This document shows, in pieces, positions 17,623 to 27,734 of a DNA stretch of 64,000 nt (its first letter is position 1; the number at the start of each line of letters is the position of its first letter). The position numbers and the translations under genes are program-made. Source of the stretch: Clostridium sp. UBA4548 (GTDB lineage: Bacteria > Bacillota > Clostridia > Clostridiales > Clostridiaceae). The notes beneath the pieces were generated by a model. The model had not been told where the DNA came from. It worked only from the letters and a program-made list of their open reading frames with translations, and did no database searches. The stretch spans positions 146,101 to 210,100 of the forward strand of contig NZ_DGLI01000028.1 of the NCBI RefSeq assembly GCF_002387895.1, read 5' to 3'.

Positions 17623-18873
17623 TTAAGCTTTTATGATTTTAGCTACAGCTTCTATATTATCTAAGGAAACCTCTGTAGTTTCTCCATCACTCATTCTCTT
17701 TAGCCTAGCTACTCTATTTTTAACTTCATCTTCTCCAAGTACCATAGTATATCTTGCAGCAATTTTATTAGCAAATTTCATCTGAGCTTTTACACTTCTA
17801 GCCATGTGATCGCATTCGCATTTAACTCCGTTACCTCTTAGGCTATGAATAACCTTTATAGCCTCAACCTTCCCCTGTTCTCCCATAGAGCCAACATATA
17901 AATCCATATAGGTTTCTTCTGGAATTTCTATACCTTTTTCATCTAGGGTTAGAAGTAATCTTTCCATCCCCATACCAAATCCTATAGCTGGCATAGATGG
18001 TCCACCAATTTCTTCGATTAAATTATCATATCTTCCACCACCACAAAGAGTAAAACCCTTATCCATAATTTCAAAAATGGTTTTGCTATAATAATCTAAA
18101 CCTCTAACTACTTGAGAGTTAACTACATAATCTATTCCCATAGCTGATAAATAAGTTTTTAAACTTTCAAAGTGCTCACTGCACTCCTCACAGATATAGT
18201 CTAATATAATGGGAGCTCCCTTAACCACTTCTTTACAACTATCAACCTTACAATCTAATATTCTTAAAGGGTTCTTATCTAACCTAGTTAAGCAGGTTGT
18301 GCATAGCTCATCTTTTTTGCTAGATAAAAATTCTGTTAATGCTTCATTATATTTTTTCCTACAAGTTGGGCATCCAATGCTATTAATATTAAGCTCTATA
18401 CCTTCAACTCCTAGCCTTTTATAAACATCCATTACAATACTTATAACTTCGGCATCTACTGATGGTTCCTTTGAACCAAAGACCTCTACTCCAAACTGAT
18501 GGTGTTGCCTTAATCTTCCCTTTTGCATTTTTTCATAACGAAAGGCTGGAGTAAAGTAAAACATCTTAGTTGGTTGAGCTTCGCTATAAAGAGTATTCTC
18601 TACAAAAGCCCTAACTGCTGGTGCCGTTCCCTCTGGCTTTAAAGTTATACTTCTTCCACCTTTATCCTCAAAAGTGTACATTTCTTTTTGAACCACATCA
18701 GTAGTTTCCCCTACTCCTCTTTTAAATAGTTCTGTATGTTCAAAAATAGGAGTTCTTATTTCTCTACAACCATAAGCTGCAGCAATTTCTCTCATTATCT
18801 TTTCAATAAAATTCCACTTGTACACACTGCCTGGTAAAATGTCCTTTGTACCCTTAGGTGCCTTAAATTCCAT
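17623..18873 (-). CDS. hisS: Histidine--tRNA ligase
   Basis: A 416-residue class II synthetase charging tRNA-His. The N-terminal PKGTKDILP, the histidine-A motif VVRGLDYYSKTIFE and motif 3 IGFGMGMERLLL are all present. A Cys-rich insert (CPTCRKKY, CTTCLTRL, CEECSEHF) is common in clostridial HisS. SD AAGGAGG precedes the ATG. It lies between hemZ (50 bases upstream) and aspS. Confidence 0.98.
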   Translation of the reverse strand: MEFKAPKGTKDILPGSVYKWNFIEKIMREIAAAYGCREIRTPIFEHTELFKRGVGETTDVVQKEMYTFEDKGGRSITLKPEGTAPAVRAFVENTLYSEAQPTKMFYFTPAFRYEKMQKGRLRQHHQFGVEVFGSKEPSVDAEVISIVMDVYKRLGVEGIELNINSIGCPTCRKKYNEALTEFLSSKKDELCTTCLTRLDKNPLRILDCKVDSCKEVVKGAPIILDYICEECSEHFESLKTYLSAMGIDYVVNSQVVRGLDYYSKTIFEIMDKGFTLCGGGRYDNLIEEIGGPSMPAIGFGMGMERLLLTLDEKGIEIPEETYMDLYVGSMGEQGKVEAIKVIHSLRGNGVKCECDHMARSVKAQMKFANKIAARYTMVLGEDEVKNRVARLKRMSDGETTEVSLDNIEAVAKIIKA

Positions 18874-18923
18874 CTAAATTCCTCCTTGTTACTTAGGTTA
18901 CTTCAAATTACTAGTACCTGTAT

Positions 18924-20390
18924 CTATTGCTCTGGCTTATATAAGCTATCTAATAACTTCACCTTTTTGTCTATCATTTCATCAATTCTATTTACATATT
19001 CTCTAACATCTTTTACATTGCCAAATCTTTCAATTCGGTTTTCTTCTAAAAATATCACTTTAGAAACTGCATCTGCACCCAAAGCAATAATAGTCTGCTT
19101 TTCTTCTATCATTTGGATGTTATAGATACCTTCCTTACCCTTTTCTGAATAACCCACATTTTCCATGTTGCCAACCATGTTTTTTTGCCTATACATGTAG
19201 TAAGGAATCATTCCAAGCTCTTTAGATAATTCCACTGTAGCCTTATACATTTCATTAAGCTCCTGTTGACTAGGTATTTCATACTGCGTATTATTAACCA
19301 TATTTTCGTAAAGCTTAGATGCCCTTTTTATAGACATTCCATGGACTGTTAAGCTATCTGGTTTAAGTTTTAAAAGCTCTTCACAGGTATAGTTAATTTC
19401 CTCTATCCCTTCTCCAGGAAGCCCTACAATAACATCCATATTTATATTGTTAAATCCTAATTGCCTAGCCAAATTGAACTTATCTACAGCATCCTCTGCG
19501 GTATGATTTCTTCCAATGAGCTTTAAGGTTTTATTATTCATTGTTTGCGGATTTATACTAATTCTATGAACATTATATTTTTTCATAGTCCTAAGCTTTT
19601 CTTCAGTGATACTATCAGGACGTCCACACTCTACTGTAAATTCTTTTACATTATGATTATGTACAAAATAATCATAGATATCCCTTAAAATTATTTCAAA
19701 TTCATCATTATTTACAGCAGTGGGGGTTCCCCCTCCAAAGTATACGGATTCTATATTTAGATCACGGGATTTTATGTAACCACTTAGGGCCTTAATTTCA
19801 TTAGATAAGGCATTTAGATATGGTTTAACCAAACTCTTGCACCCTGAGATTGGATTAGAAGTAAAAGAACAATATACACAACGTGTAGGGCAAAATGGCA
19901 TACCTATATAAACACTTATGGTATTTTCATCCTTATTTACTATATTTCTTTCATATTTTGCAACTTCTATACAAAGCTCTGCTTTTTCTTCTGATGTTTC
20001 ATGAATTACCTTAAAAGTTTTTATGATTTCCTCTTCAGAACAACCTTTCTCTAAAAGCTCTAAAGCTTTTTTAGATGGCCTAATCCCAACTAGAGTTCCC
20101 CAAGGAAGTGCTTTTCCAGTATCCTTAGAAAGAAACTTGAACACTGCTTTTCTAACTTCTTCTTTAATCTTATAGTTTTTATTTATATCAAATTCTTCGA
20201 TTCTTTCTCTACCTATAAGCTTAATGGTATCTTCATGAACTTTAACAAACAAATCAACTTGTTCATCACTGTTAAGTTCAATAAAGTTAATATCTGCAAA
20301 ACTGTAAAAAAGGTTAATCATTTGAAATACATCATATCTAAATTCAGGATTATTAAGTTTTATTTTAAATTCTTTCTCAGTGCTATACAC
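18924..20390 (-). CDS. hemZ: Coproporphyrinogen III dehydrogenase-like radical SAM protein HemZ
   Basis: A 488-residue radical-SAM protein of the HemN/HemZ family. The cluster motif MPFCPTRCVYCSF (CX3CX2C) is near residue 175, after an N-terminal extension typical of HemZ, and YFGGGTPTAV follows. HemZ is named for oxygen-independent coproporphyrinogen oxidation, but many HemN-like proteins have other roles such as heme transfer. It is often found just upstream of hisS-aspS in clostridia, as here. Confidence 0.88.
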   Translation of the reverse strand: MYSTEKEFKIKLNNPEFRYDVFQMINLFYSFADINFIELNSDEQVDLFVKVHEDTIKLIGRERIEEFDINKNYKIKEEVRKAVFKFLSKDTGKALPWGTLVGIRPSKKALELLEKGCSEEEIIKTFKVIHETSEEKAELCIEVAKYERNIVNKDENTISVYIGMPFCPTRCVYCSFTSNPISGCKSLVKPYLNALSNEIKALSGYIKSRDLNIESVYFGGGTPTAVNNDEFEIILRDIYDYFVHNHNVKEFTVECGRPDSITEEKLRTMKKYNVHRISINPQTMNNKTLKLIGRNHTAEDAVDKFNLARQLGFNNINMDVIVGLPGEGIEEINYTCEELLKLKPDSLTVHGMSIKRASKLYENMVNNTQYEIPSQQELNEMYKATVELSKELGMIPYYMYRQKNMVGNMENVGYSEKGKEGIYNIQMIEEKQTIIALGADAVSKVIFLEENRIERFGNVKDVREYVNRIDEMIDKKVKLLDSLYKPEQ

Positions 20391-20423
20391 TTTATATCAA
20401 GTCCTTTATGTTTATATGTAATA

Positions 20424-21026
20424 CTATAAAAATGGATTATAAATTTCTTCGTCTCCAATGGTAGTACTTGGACCATGCCCTGGATAAACTATTGTTTCCT
20501 TTGGTAGTACCATCAACTTTTCCTTAATACTTCTTATTAATGCCTCTCCATCTCCGCCAGCTAAATCACTTCTTCCAATAGAACCCTTAAATAAGGTATC
20601 CCCTGAGAAAACCATGTTTTCTATTTGAAAACATACACCCCCTGGTGTGTGACCTGGAGTATGAAGTACCCTCAGATTACTTTTCCCAAAAGTCAAAGTA
20701 TCTCCATGATTTAAGGTTATATGTGCTCCTCCCTCAATAAAAGGTCCATAGTACTGAACCTCCTTTAATATCATTTCGTTATCAGCTATTCCTATGGCAA
20801 CCTGAGCCTTTGTTATGGCTTGAAGTCCATCTACACCTGTAGTATGGTCAAAGTGTCCATGGGTAAGTAATATATACTTAACCTTTGCTCCTAAAATATT
20901 TAATGCCTTTTCTATATCATCTACGTCCCCACCTGGATCTAACACCACAGCTTCCTTAGTTTCTTCATCCATTAGAATATAGCAATTAGCTCCATATATT
21001 CCTGCCATTAATTTTTTAACTATCAT
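20424..21026 (-). CDS. MBL-fold metallohydrolase (glyoxalase II-like)
   Basis: A 200-residue metallo-beta-lactamase-fold hydrolase with the metal motif THGHFDHTTG and further ligands at HTPGHTPGG, FSGDTLF and YPGHGPST. The start is the ATG at 21026, six bases after AGAGGTG. Family members hydrolyse glutathione- or other thioesters, but the substrate here is open. It sits between dtd and hemZ in the rel-dtd run. Confidence 0.9.
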   Translation of the reverse strand: MIVKKLMAGIYGANCYILMDEETKEAVVLDPGGDVDDIEKALNILGAKVKYILLTHGHFDHTTGVDGLQAITKAQVAIGIADNEMILKEVQYYGPFIEGGAHITLNHGDTLTFGKSNLRVLHTPGHTPGGVCFQIENMVFSGDTLFKGSIGRSDLAGGDGEALIRSIKEKLMVLPKETIVYPGHGPSTTIGDEEIYNPFL

Positions 21027-21037
21027 TGAGTTCACCT

Positions 21038-21487
21038 CTAAAAATCTTTTTTACTTTCTAAAAGTAGAGTAACTGGTCCATCATTTTGTATGTAAACCTG
21101 CATATCTGCTCCAAATTCTCCAGTTTCAACTTTGTTAACGTCCTTTTTAAAAGCTTCTACTAAATCATTATAGAGCTGCTCCGCTACTTCTCCACCTTGA
21201 GCCTTCATAAAATCTGGTCTTTTTCCCTTACGGCAGTCTCCATAAAGGGTAAATTGAGAAATAAGCAACAACTCTCCATTTACATCGCCAAGGGAATGAG
21301 TCATTTTTCCAGTTTCATCTTCAAATATTCTCATTCCAACAATTTTACGAACTATATATTCTATGTCTTCTTTAGTATCTTCTTTACTTATTCCTACTAA
21401 AACATTTAAACCTAAGCCTATTTCTCCGATAACTTTATTATCAACTTCAACTCTAGAAGCTTTAACTCTTTGTACTACTGCTCTCAT
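21038..21487 (-). CDS. dtd: D-aminoacyl-tRNA deacylase
   Basis: A 149-residue protein of usual length that removes D-amino acids (and glycine) mischarged onto tRNA. The N-terminus MRAVVQRVKASRVEVD and the active-site motifs SQFTLYGD and GPVTLLLES are conserved. The second ATG (21487) is eight bases from AGGAG and preferred over 21493. It follows rel, a common Gram-positive order. Confidence 0.97.
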   Translation of the reverse strand: MRAVVQRVKASRVEVDNKVIGEIGLGLNVLVGISKEDTKEDIEYIVRKIVGMRIFEDETGKMTHSLGDVNGELLLISQFTLYGDCRKGKRPDFMKAQGGEVAEQLYNDLVEAFKKDVNKVETGEFGADMQVYIQNDGPVTLLLESKKDF

Positions 21488-21573
21488 AATCATATCTCCT
21501 TTATACTATTTTTTTATTATTTAAGTAATCTTAAGATAATTTTATAATACAAGGCTCATGCAAAACCCATATT

Positions 21574-23754
21574 TTAATGCTTAATTCTATATACGTCTCT
21601 AACACCTTTTAATCTTCTAATCTTGCTTTGGACTTGTTTTAAGTGCTCTACATTAATTATTTTTATTTTTATATTAACTAATGCTTCTCCACTCTTTAGG
21701 GTCTTCCCATTTATAGATAAAATATTAGTTTTTGTTAGTCCTAAGATTTCAATTATATCTGTGAGAAGTCCTAGTCTATCTTCCCCTCTTATCTGTATAT
21801 CTGTTATATAATTTTCACCAGTTTCATTACCCCAAGAAACCTCAATTATCTTATCTGGCTCCGTTTCTTGAAGAGATAAAAGATTTTTACAATCACTTCT
21901 ATGAACAGATACCCCTTTTCCTTTAGTGATATAACCTACAATTTCGTCTCCAGGTACTGGGCTACAACATTTTGCAAACCTAGAGTGAACATTAGAAGTC
22001 CCTTTTACTTGTAGTCCTGAATAGTTATTGTAACTAGTAGTTTTTCTTGGCTGTTCTTTATTAAACTGTTCTATTACAGAACTATTGCTCTCTACTTCTT
22101 TTTCTTTAGCTTCATAGGCTTCTCTTAATTTAGTAACTAAATTAAAAGGATTAATATCACCTACCCCTACTGTAGCAAATAGGTCTTCTAAATTCTTTAA
22201 ATTATATCTTTTAAGAACTTTTTCAAGAGTTGCAGACTTTGAAATTACTCCGAAGGAATATCCTTGTTTTTTTGCTTCCTTCTCAACAACTTCTTTGCCC
22301 TTTTCTATACTTTCTTCTCTATTAGCCTTTTTAAACCAAGCTTTAATTTTACTTTTTGCTTGGTTACTCTTTGCAATATTAAGCCAATCAATGCTAGGTC
22401 CCTTAGTATTTGGTGAAGTTAGCACCTCAACTATTTCCCCAGTTTTTAAACAATATTCCAAGGTAACTATTTTTCCATTTATCTTTGCCCCAGTACACCT
22501 ATGACCAACATCGGTATGAATAGCGTAAGCAAAATCTATAGGTGTTGAATCACTTGGAAGACTTATAACATCCCCTTTTGGAGTGAATACAAATACTTCG
22601 TCCGAAAACAAATCTATTTTAAAACCTTCCATAAATTCCTCAGCATCAGAAGTTTCCCCTTGCCATTCTAGCATTTCTCTTAACCAAGATAGCTTTGAGT
22701 CTAAGGAACTATCTCCATCTGTATTGTTAGTTTCTTTATATTTCCAATGGGCAGCAATACCGTATTCTGCTGTTCTATGCATGTCATAGGTTCTAATCTG
22801 TATTTCAAAAGGCTTTCCAAAAGGACCAATTACAGTAGAATGGAGTGATTGATACATATTTGGCTTTGGCATAGCAATGTAATCCTTAAACCTACCTGGA
22901 ATTGGTTTATACATAGTATGAACTATTCCTAGTGCTGCATAGCAACTACCAATATCATCAACTAAAATTCTTATAGCTGTTAAATCAAAAATTTGATCTA
23001 TATTTTTATTTTTACTTTCCATTTTTCTATAGATGCTATAGAAATGCTTTGGTCTACCTTCTATGTCTGCCTTAATGCTTACCATAGCTAAATGTAGTTT
23101 TAATTGAGAAATAATATGATTTATTTGTTCTTCTCTCTCTGCTCTCTTGTCAGAAATAAGTTTTACAAGTTCATAATATTTTGTTGGTTGTAAGTATCTA
23201 AGAGCTAAATCTTCTAGCTCCCACTTAATTTTAGAAATTCCAAGTCTATGAGCCAGTGGAGCAAAAATATCCAATACTTCTTTAGCTTTTTCCTTTTGCT
23301 TACTTTCTGGCATATACTTTAAAGTTCTCATATTATGTAATCTATCTGCAAGCTTTATAAGAATTACTCTAATGTCCCTTGCCATAGCAAGAAGCATTTT
23401 TCTCACATTGTCAGCTTGTTGTTCTTCTTTAGATTTGTATTTAATCTTTCCAAGTTTTGAAACGCCCTCTACCAAATTTGCAATTTCTACACTAAATAAT
23501 TCGCAAACTTGCTCATATGTATATTCTGTATCTTCTATAACATCATGTAAAAGGCCTGCAGCAATAGTAGAGGTATCAAGTCCTAACTCTGCCAATATGC
23601 ACGCCACCTCTAAAGGATGAATTATGTATGGTTCTCCAGATTCCCTTTTCTGATTTTTATGGGCATTAAGAGAAAAAGTATATGCTTTATGTATAAAATC
23701 CACATCTACATTGTGACAATTATTATTAATTTTCTCAATTAGTTTCTCAATCAT
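21574..23754 (-). CDS. relA: Bifunctional (p)ppGpp synthase/hydrolase
   Basis: A 726-residue long RelA/SpoT homologue. From the N-terminus it has an HD hydrolase domain (AAGLLHDVIEDTEYTY), a synthetase domain (AMPKPNMYQSLHSTVIGPFG), TGS (ISLPSDSTPIDFAYAIHTDVG), a Cys-containing segment (RFAKCCSPVPGDEI) and a C-terminal ACT domain. It makes and degrades the stringent-response alarmone. The ATG at 23754 has AGGAG eight bases upstream. It follows apt, the usual Firmicutes order. Confidence 0.97.
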   Translation of the reverse strand: MIEKLIEKINNNCHNVDVDFIHKAYTFSLNAHKNQKRESGEPYIIHPLEVACILAELGLDTSTIAAGLLHDVIEDTEYTYEQVCELFSVEIANLVEGVSKLGKIKYKSKEEQQADNVRKMLLAMARDIRVILIKLADRLHNMRTLKYMPESKQKEKAKEVLDIFAPLAHRLGISKIKWELEDLALRYLQPTKYYELVKLISDKRAEREEQINHIISQLKLHLAMVSIKADIEGRPKHFYSIYRKMESKNKNIDQIFDLTAIRILVDDIGSCYAALGIVHTMYKPIPGRFKDYIAMPKPNMYQSLHSTVIGPFGKPFEIQIRTYDMHRTAEYGIAAHWKYKETNNTDGDSSLDSKLSWLREMLEWQGETSDAEEFMEGFKIDLFSDEVFVFTPKGDVISLPSDSTPIDFAYAIHTDVGHRCTGAKINGKIVTLEYCLKTGEIVEVLTSPNTKGPSIDWLNIAKSNQAKSKIKAWFKKANREESIEKGKEVVEKEAKKQGYSFGVISKSATLEKVLKRYNLKNLEDLFATVGVGDINPFNLVTKLREAYEAKEKEVESNSSVIEQFNKEQPRKTTSYNNYSGLQVKGTSNVHSRFAKCCSPVPGDEIVGYITKGKGVSVHRSDCKNLLSLQETEPDKIIEVSWGNETGENYITDIQIRGEDRLGLLTDIIEILGLTKTNILSINGKTLKSGEALVNIKIKIINVEHLKQVQSKIRRLKGVRDVYRIKH

Positions 23755-23776
23755 TGGATTCACTCCTAAAACTAAA

Positions 23777-23796
23777 GGCTGGTTACATAACCAGCC
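23777..23796 (-). terminator. Weak terminator or attenuator between apt and relA
   Basis: GGCTGGTT and its complement form an 8-bp hairpin with a 4-base loop, followed on the minus strand by TTTAGTTTT. It sits 23 bases before the relA start. Confidence 0.55.
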
Positions 23797-23871
23797 AACT
23801 ATTTTTACTACATAATATTATATACCACAACCTAAATTAATGCAATTTTTAGTTGAGCTAATTGTCAGATT

Positions 23872-24390
23872 TTATAAATCGTATTGTACCACTGACATAA
23901 TGTCATGATTGCCTAATTTACTTCTTCCATTTAACTCTGTAAGTTCAATTACAAAGTTTATTGATACTAACTCTCCACCAACTTCTTCAATAAGTTTAGC
24001 AACAGCACCTACTGTTCCTCCTGTAGCTAATAAATCATCTACAATAGCAACTCTTTGACCTGGTTTTATAGCATCTTTGTGTATCTCTAAAACATCACTT
24101 CCATACTCTAAATCATATTCTACTTTCATTGTATCATAAGGAAGTTTCCCTGGTTTTCTAACTGGCACAAAACCTGCTCCTAAAGCATAAGCTACAGGTA
24201 CTCCAAATAAAAATCCTCTTGCCTCTGGTCCAACTACGATGTCTATATTTTTATCTTTTAAATACTCTGCTATGGTATCTATTGTTACCTTTAACGCCTC
24301 TCCATCTTGTAAAAGCGTAGTTACATCTTTAAAACTAATACCTTCTTTTGGAAATCCATCTATAACTCTAATTTTTTCTTTAAAATTCAC
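23872..24390 (-). CDS. apt: Adenine phosphoribosyltransferase
   Basis: A 172-residue purine-salvage enzyme converting adenine and PRPP to AMP. The PRPP-binding motif VAIVDDLLATGGTVGA and the motif GPEARGFLFGVPVAYALG are diagnostic. Length is normal. It lies between the DHH-protein gene and relA. Confidence 0.98.
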   Translation of the reverse strand: MNFKEKIRVIDGFPKEGISFKDVTTLLQDGEALKVTIDTIAEYLKDKNIDIVVGPEARGFLFGVPVAYALGAGFVPVRKPGKLPYDTMKVEYDLEYGSDVLEIHKDAIKPGQRVAIVDDLLATGGTVGAVAKLIEEVGGELVSINFVIELTELNGRSKLGNHDIMSVVQYDL

Positions 24391-24532
24391 TTTTATTCCC
24401 CCTCATGGATTTTTACGAACATTTTCTGTTTTTAAGTGTTTATTATACTTTACTATTATATATTACTTTTATGTACTTATGCAACAAAGCACAAATAGTG
24501 CATTTGCTGTTCTTGCTACTATTATAGCATTT

Positions 24533-25378
24533 TTAATTTTTAGCTCTTCTTTTAATTTCACTATAAAGATATTTAGAAATTTGCGCTGCCCTATAGCTAT
24601 CGTTAGTAGTTAAAAGCTCTACAATAATCCTAGAGTTGTTTATCCTCTCCTCTGGAATCATTTCTGGAAAAATACTAGCTATAGTTTCAAGGTTAAAAAA
24701 ATCCTCTTTATAATGGGTATTATGTTCTTCTAACAGTGCTTTTATTCCATAATTATTGGTGGATTTTAACTGTTTTAACCCTTCTTCCACGAAGAATTTG
24801 TTCTCTCCCCTAATTGAAAGTTTTTTAGTTACTGTACCAATCATCACTAAGTCTAAATATTTTTGTAAACAAGTCATTTTATAATAAAAAGAAATGGTTT
24901 CAGCCAGCTTATAAGCAACTCCCGCTGAGCCCAGCTCCTTAAAAGGATAGTTACATATAGGGTTATTAGGGTTTATCACTATGCCTTCTGAATAACATGA
25001 ATTATAGCTATGATAATCTGTAACTATTACGTCTATATTGTTTTTTTCACAAAACTGAATACCTTCTTCAGAACTTGTACCGCATCCAACTGTAATAATT
25101 AAATCTGCTCCTAAATATTTTATATAACTATTTACATCATTTTTACTTAGAATCCTTTCAATTCTCACTTCACTTGGAATAAAGTATTCAACATCAGCAT
25201 TTAAATACTTTAAAACTAGCATTAAAAGTGAAATTGCAGTTACTCCATCAAAGTCATAATATCCATAGATAACTATTTTTTCTCTTTCATTTATTGCTTT
25301 CACTATTCTATTCAATGCACTTTTCATATTTCTTAAAAGTAGTGGATTATACTGATTAACCTTGAAAATCTCTTCCAT
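24533..25378 (-). CDS. Degenerate DHH-family (RecJ-like) protein
   Basis: A 281-residue protein; the ATG at 25378 has GGAGGAG upstream, and the longer frame is spurious. It lies where clostridia keep recJ (secF-recJ-apt-relA), but it is only half the usual RecJ length. Its metal motifs are altered: GYYDFDG replaces the usual GDYDxDG, ITVGCG replaces the usual TVDxG, and TDYHSY replaces TDHH. The later AGVAYKLAE motif is kept. I infer a RecJ-derived protein without normal nuclease activity, perhaps a nucleotide- or DNA-binding relic. Confidence 0.75.
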   Translation of the reverse strand: MEEIFKVNQYNPLLLRNMKSALNRIVKAINEREKIVIYGYYDFDGVTAISLLMLVLKYLNADVEYFIPSEVRIERILSKNDVNSYIKYLGADLIITVGCGTSSEEGIQFCEKNNIDVIVTDYHSYNSCYSEGIVINPNNPICNYPFKELGSAGVAYKLAETISFYYKMTCLQKYLDLVMIGTVTKKLSIRGENKFFVEEGLKQLKSTNNYGIKALLEEHNTHYKEDFFNLETIASIFPEMIPEERINNSRIIVELLTTNDSYRAAQISKYLYSEIKRRAKN

Positions 25379-25506
25379 GTGCTCTCCTCCAAATAAATAG
25401 AAAACACATATATTATAATTTAAAATTCCCCTTATTACAAACATTTTTCGAAAAAATAAGCCAGAAATCTACAAGAAGTAGTTTCTGACTTATCTAAATA
25501 TAAATT

Positions 25507-26391
25507 TTACGCTGCTACAGCCTTTTTATTTTTACCTTTTCTTTTCTTCAATACAACCCAAAGTGGGCTAGCTATAAATATTGAAGAATAAGCTCCACAA
25601 GCTATACCAATTATTAGTGGTAAAGAGAATTCTCTAATAGATGGAACAAAGATATAAACAGCAGTTATTGTTATTAAAGTCGTTAAAGTAGTATTGATAG
25701 ATCTTGCCATAGTTTCATTTATACTAATATTAGCAACTTCCTCTGAAGGCATTCTTCTATTTTTCTTAACATTTTCTCTTATTCTGTCAAATACAACAAT
25801 AGTATCGTTTATAGAATAACCTACGATGGTTAATATAGCTGCAATGAAAGGAGTGTTAACTTGTATTCCTAAGATAGAATAGAAAGATACTGTTAGGAAT
25901 ACATCATGAACAAGAGCAATTATAGCAGCTATTGCAAAGTTTAATTCAAAACGCATTGCCACATAAAGTAATATAGCTCCATTAGCCACAATTAATGCCC
26001 AAATTGCCTTTTGCTTAAGTTCATTACCTACACTTGCACCTATAGTTTCACTTCCTATTACGGCACTATCTTCTAAGGAATACTGAGTTTTTACATCTTT
26101 AATCAGATTGTTAACCCCTTCTTCATTAAGTACTCCTTCTTGCACAATAATTTCTATTTCTTTTCCTTCATTGGCAACCTTTGTAGAATATTTTCCCTTT
26201 GCATACTTATCTACAATAGCATCCACATCAGCTTTTTTAAATTCTTTATTTATGTTCATAGATATTAAAGTACCACCTTTAAAATCTATACCATAATTCA
26301 ATCCCTTAGTAAGAAGGAAGGATATCCCAATTATTGTTAATACTATTGAAATAGTAAACCAAACTTTAGTCTTTTTAATTATTTGTAACAT
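25507..26391 (-). CDS. secF: Protein translocase subunit SecF
   Basis: A 294-residue RND-type membrane protein with six helices that, with SecD, uses the proton gradient to help export through SecYEG. The periplasmic-domain motif GIDFKGGT near residue 34 and the membrane motif VGYSINDTIVVFDRIREN are conserved. SecF and SecD are separate genes here, 4 bases apart. Confidence 0.97.
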   Translation of the reverse strand: MLQIIKKTKVWFTISIVLTIIGISFLLTKGLNYGIDFKGGTLISMNINKEFKKADVDAIVDKYAKGKYSTKVANEGKEIEIIVQEGVLNEEGVNNLIKDVKTQYSLEDSAVIGSETIGASVGNELKQKAIWALIVANGAILLYVAMRFELNFAIAAIIALVHDVFLTVSFYSILGIQVNTPFIAAILTIVGYSINDTIVVFDRIRENVKKNRRMPSEEVANISINETMARSINTTLTTLITITAVYIFVPSIREFSLPLIIGIACGAYSSIFIASPLWVVLKKRKGKNKKAVAA

Positions 26392-26395
26392 AATC

Positions 26396-27634
26396 CTACC
26401 CCCTTTTTACACCGAAGTGTGATGGTTTAGTTATTATTCCAGCATTTATTGTATGCTTTAATAAGAATTTAGTAACAGTAAGAGCGGTAAAAATACTTAC
26501 TATTATACCTATCATTAGGGTTACAGCGAAGCCTTTTACTGCCCCAGTTCCCATAAAGTATAATACTAATCCACCAATTATAGTTGTTATGTTAGAATCT
26601 AAAATTGAAGATAAAGCTCTATCAAATCCTGAGTCTACAGCTGATCTAATAGATTTCCCCATCTTTAATTCCTCTTTAGTTCTCTCGAATATAAGTACAT
26701 TCGCATCAACAGCCATACCAATGGTTAAGATTACAGCTGCGGCACCGGAAAGAGTTAATACCACTCCAAAAGCTGAGAATACATATAGTACTAGTACTAC
26801 ATAAAGAGATACTGCAATTGATGCAATTATTCCTGGTGCTCTATAATAAAGCATCATAAATAGCATAACGCAGATTAGTCCAACCATCCCTGCTTTTACA
26901 CTAAGTCCCATTGCTTCAAGCCCTATAGTCGGTCCTACAGTTTTAACTGAAACTGCTTCTACTGGCACAGGTAATGCACCAGATTGTATTATATTTGCTA
27001 TTGAATTTGCTTCTTCGATATTTTTCATACCAGTAATAACTGCTTCCCCTGCATTTATTACTTCATTTACTGTTGGTGCAGTTAACACATCTTCATCCAT
27101 CTTTATAGTAATTTGCTTACCAATGAATTTTTCTGTTGCCTCTGCAAACTTTTGTTTTCCTTCATCATTAAGCTTTAAATTAACTACATTTTGGTTATCT
27201 TTTGTAATATAAGCTGTAGCTTCCTTAACTTCTTTTCCTGTTAAAATTACATTTCCATCTGGGTCTACAAAAGTTAATTCTCCTGTTTTACCAATAGTGT
27301 TTAACACTTTATCCGTGTCAGACTCACCCGGTATTTCAATTCTAATCCTTTTATTTCCCTCTGGAACCACTGAAACTTCACTTGTTCCCTCTTTGTTTAC
27401 TCTTCTAGAAATTAATTCTACTGTTCTATTTAAAACATTAGAATCCACATTATCTGCTTTAATTTCCATTAATAAAGAGGTTCCCCCAACTAAGTCAAGA
27501 CCTTTACTTATTGATTGACCAAAGGACTTAACCCTATAGTCCCCTAGTTTTAATCCAAAAAGTCCTGAATAAGCTAATAGGGCAATTAATAAAACACTAA
27601 TAATTAATAAAAAGCCACTTTTACCCTTTTTCAT
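26396..27634 (-). CDS. secD: Protein translocase subunit SecD
   Basis: A 412-residue partner of SecF, with an N-terminal helix, a large extracytoplasmic domain (GLDLVGGTSLLMEI near residue 45) and a C-terminal block of helices containing GMAVDANVLIFERTKEE. Its length fits the short Firmicutes form. It is cotranscribed with secF. Confidence 0.97.
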   Translation of the reverse strand: MKKGKSGFLLIISVLLIALLAYSGLFGLKLGDYRVKSFGQSISKGLDLVGGTSLLMEIKADNVDSNVLNRTVELISRRVNKEGTSEVSVVPEGNKRIRIEIPGESDTDKVLNTIGKTGELTFVDPDGNVILTGKEVKEATAYITKDNQNVVNLKLNDEGKQKFAEATEKFIGKQITIKMDEDVLTAPTVNEVINAGEAVITGMKNIEEANSIANIIQSGALPVPVEAVSVKTVGPTIGLEAMGLSVKAGMVGLICVMLFMMLYYRAPGIIASIAVSLYVVLVLYVFSAFGVVLTLSGAAAVILTIGMAVDANVLIFERTKEELKMGKSIRSAVDSGFDRALSSILDSNITTIIGGLVLYFMGTGAVKGFAVTLMIGIIVSIFTALTVTKFLLKHTINAGIITKPSHFGVKRG

Positions 27635-27734
27635 TTTTATCCCCTTTCACGTTATTCAAAATTAATATATATAATGTAGATTATAAATCTTACTAAAAAA
27701 ATAGTCAATCATAGGTAATTAGTGGAGATTTCCA

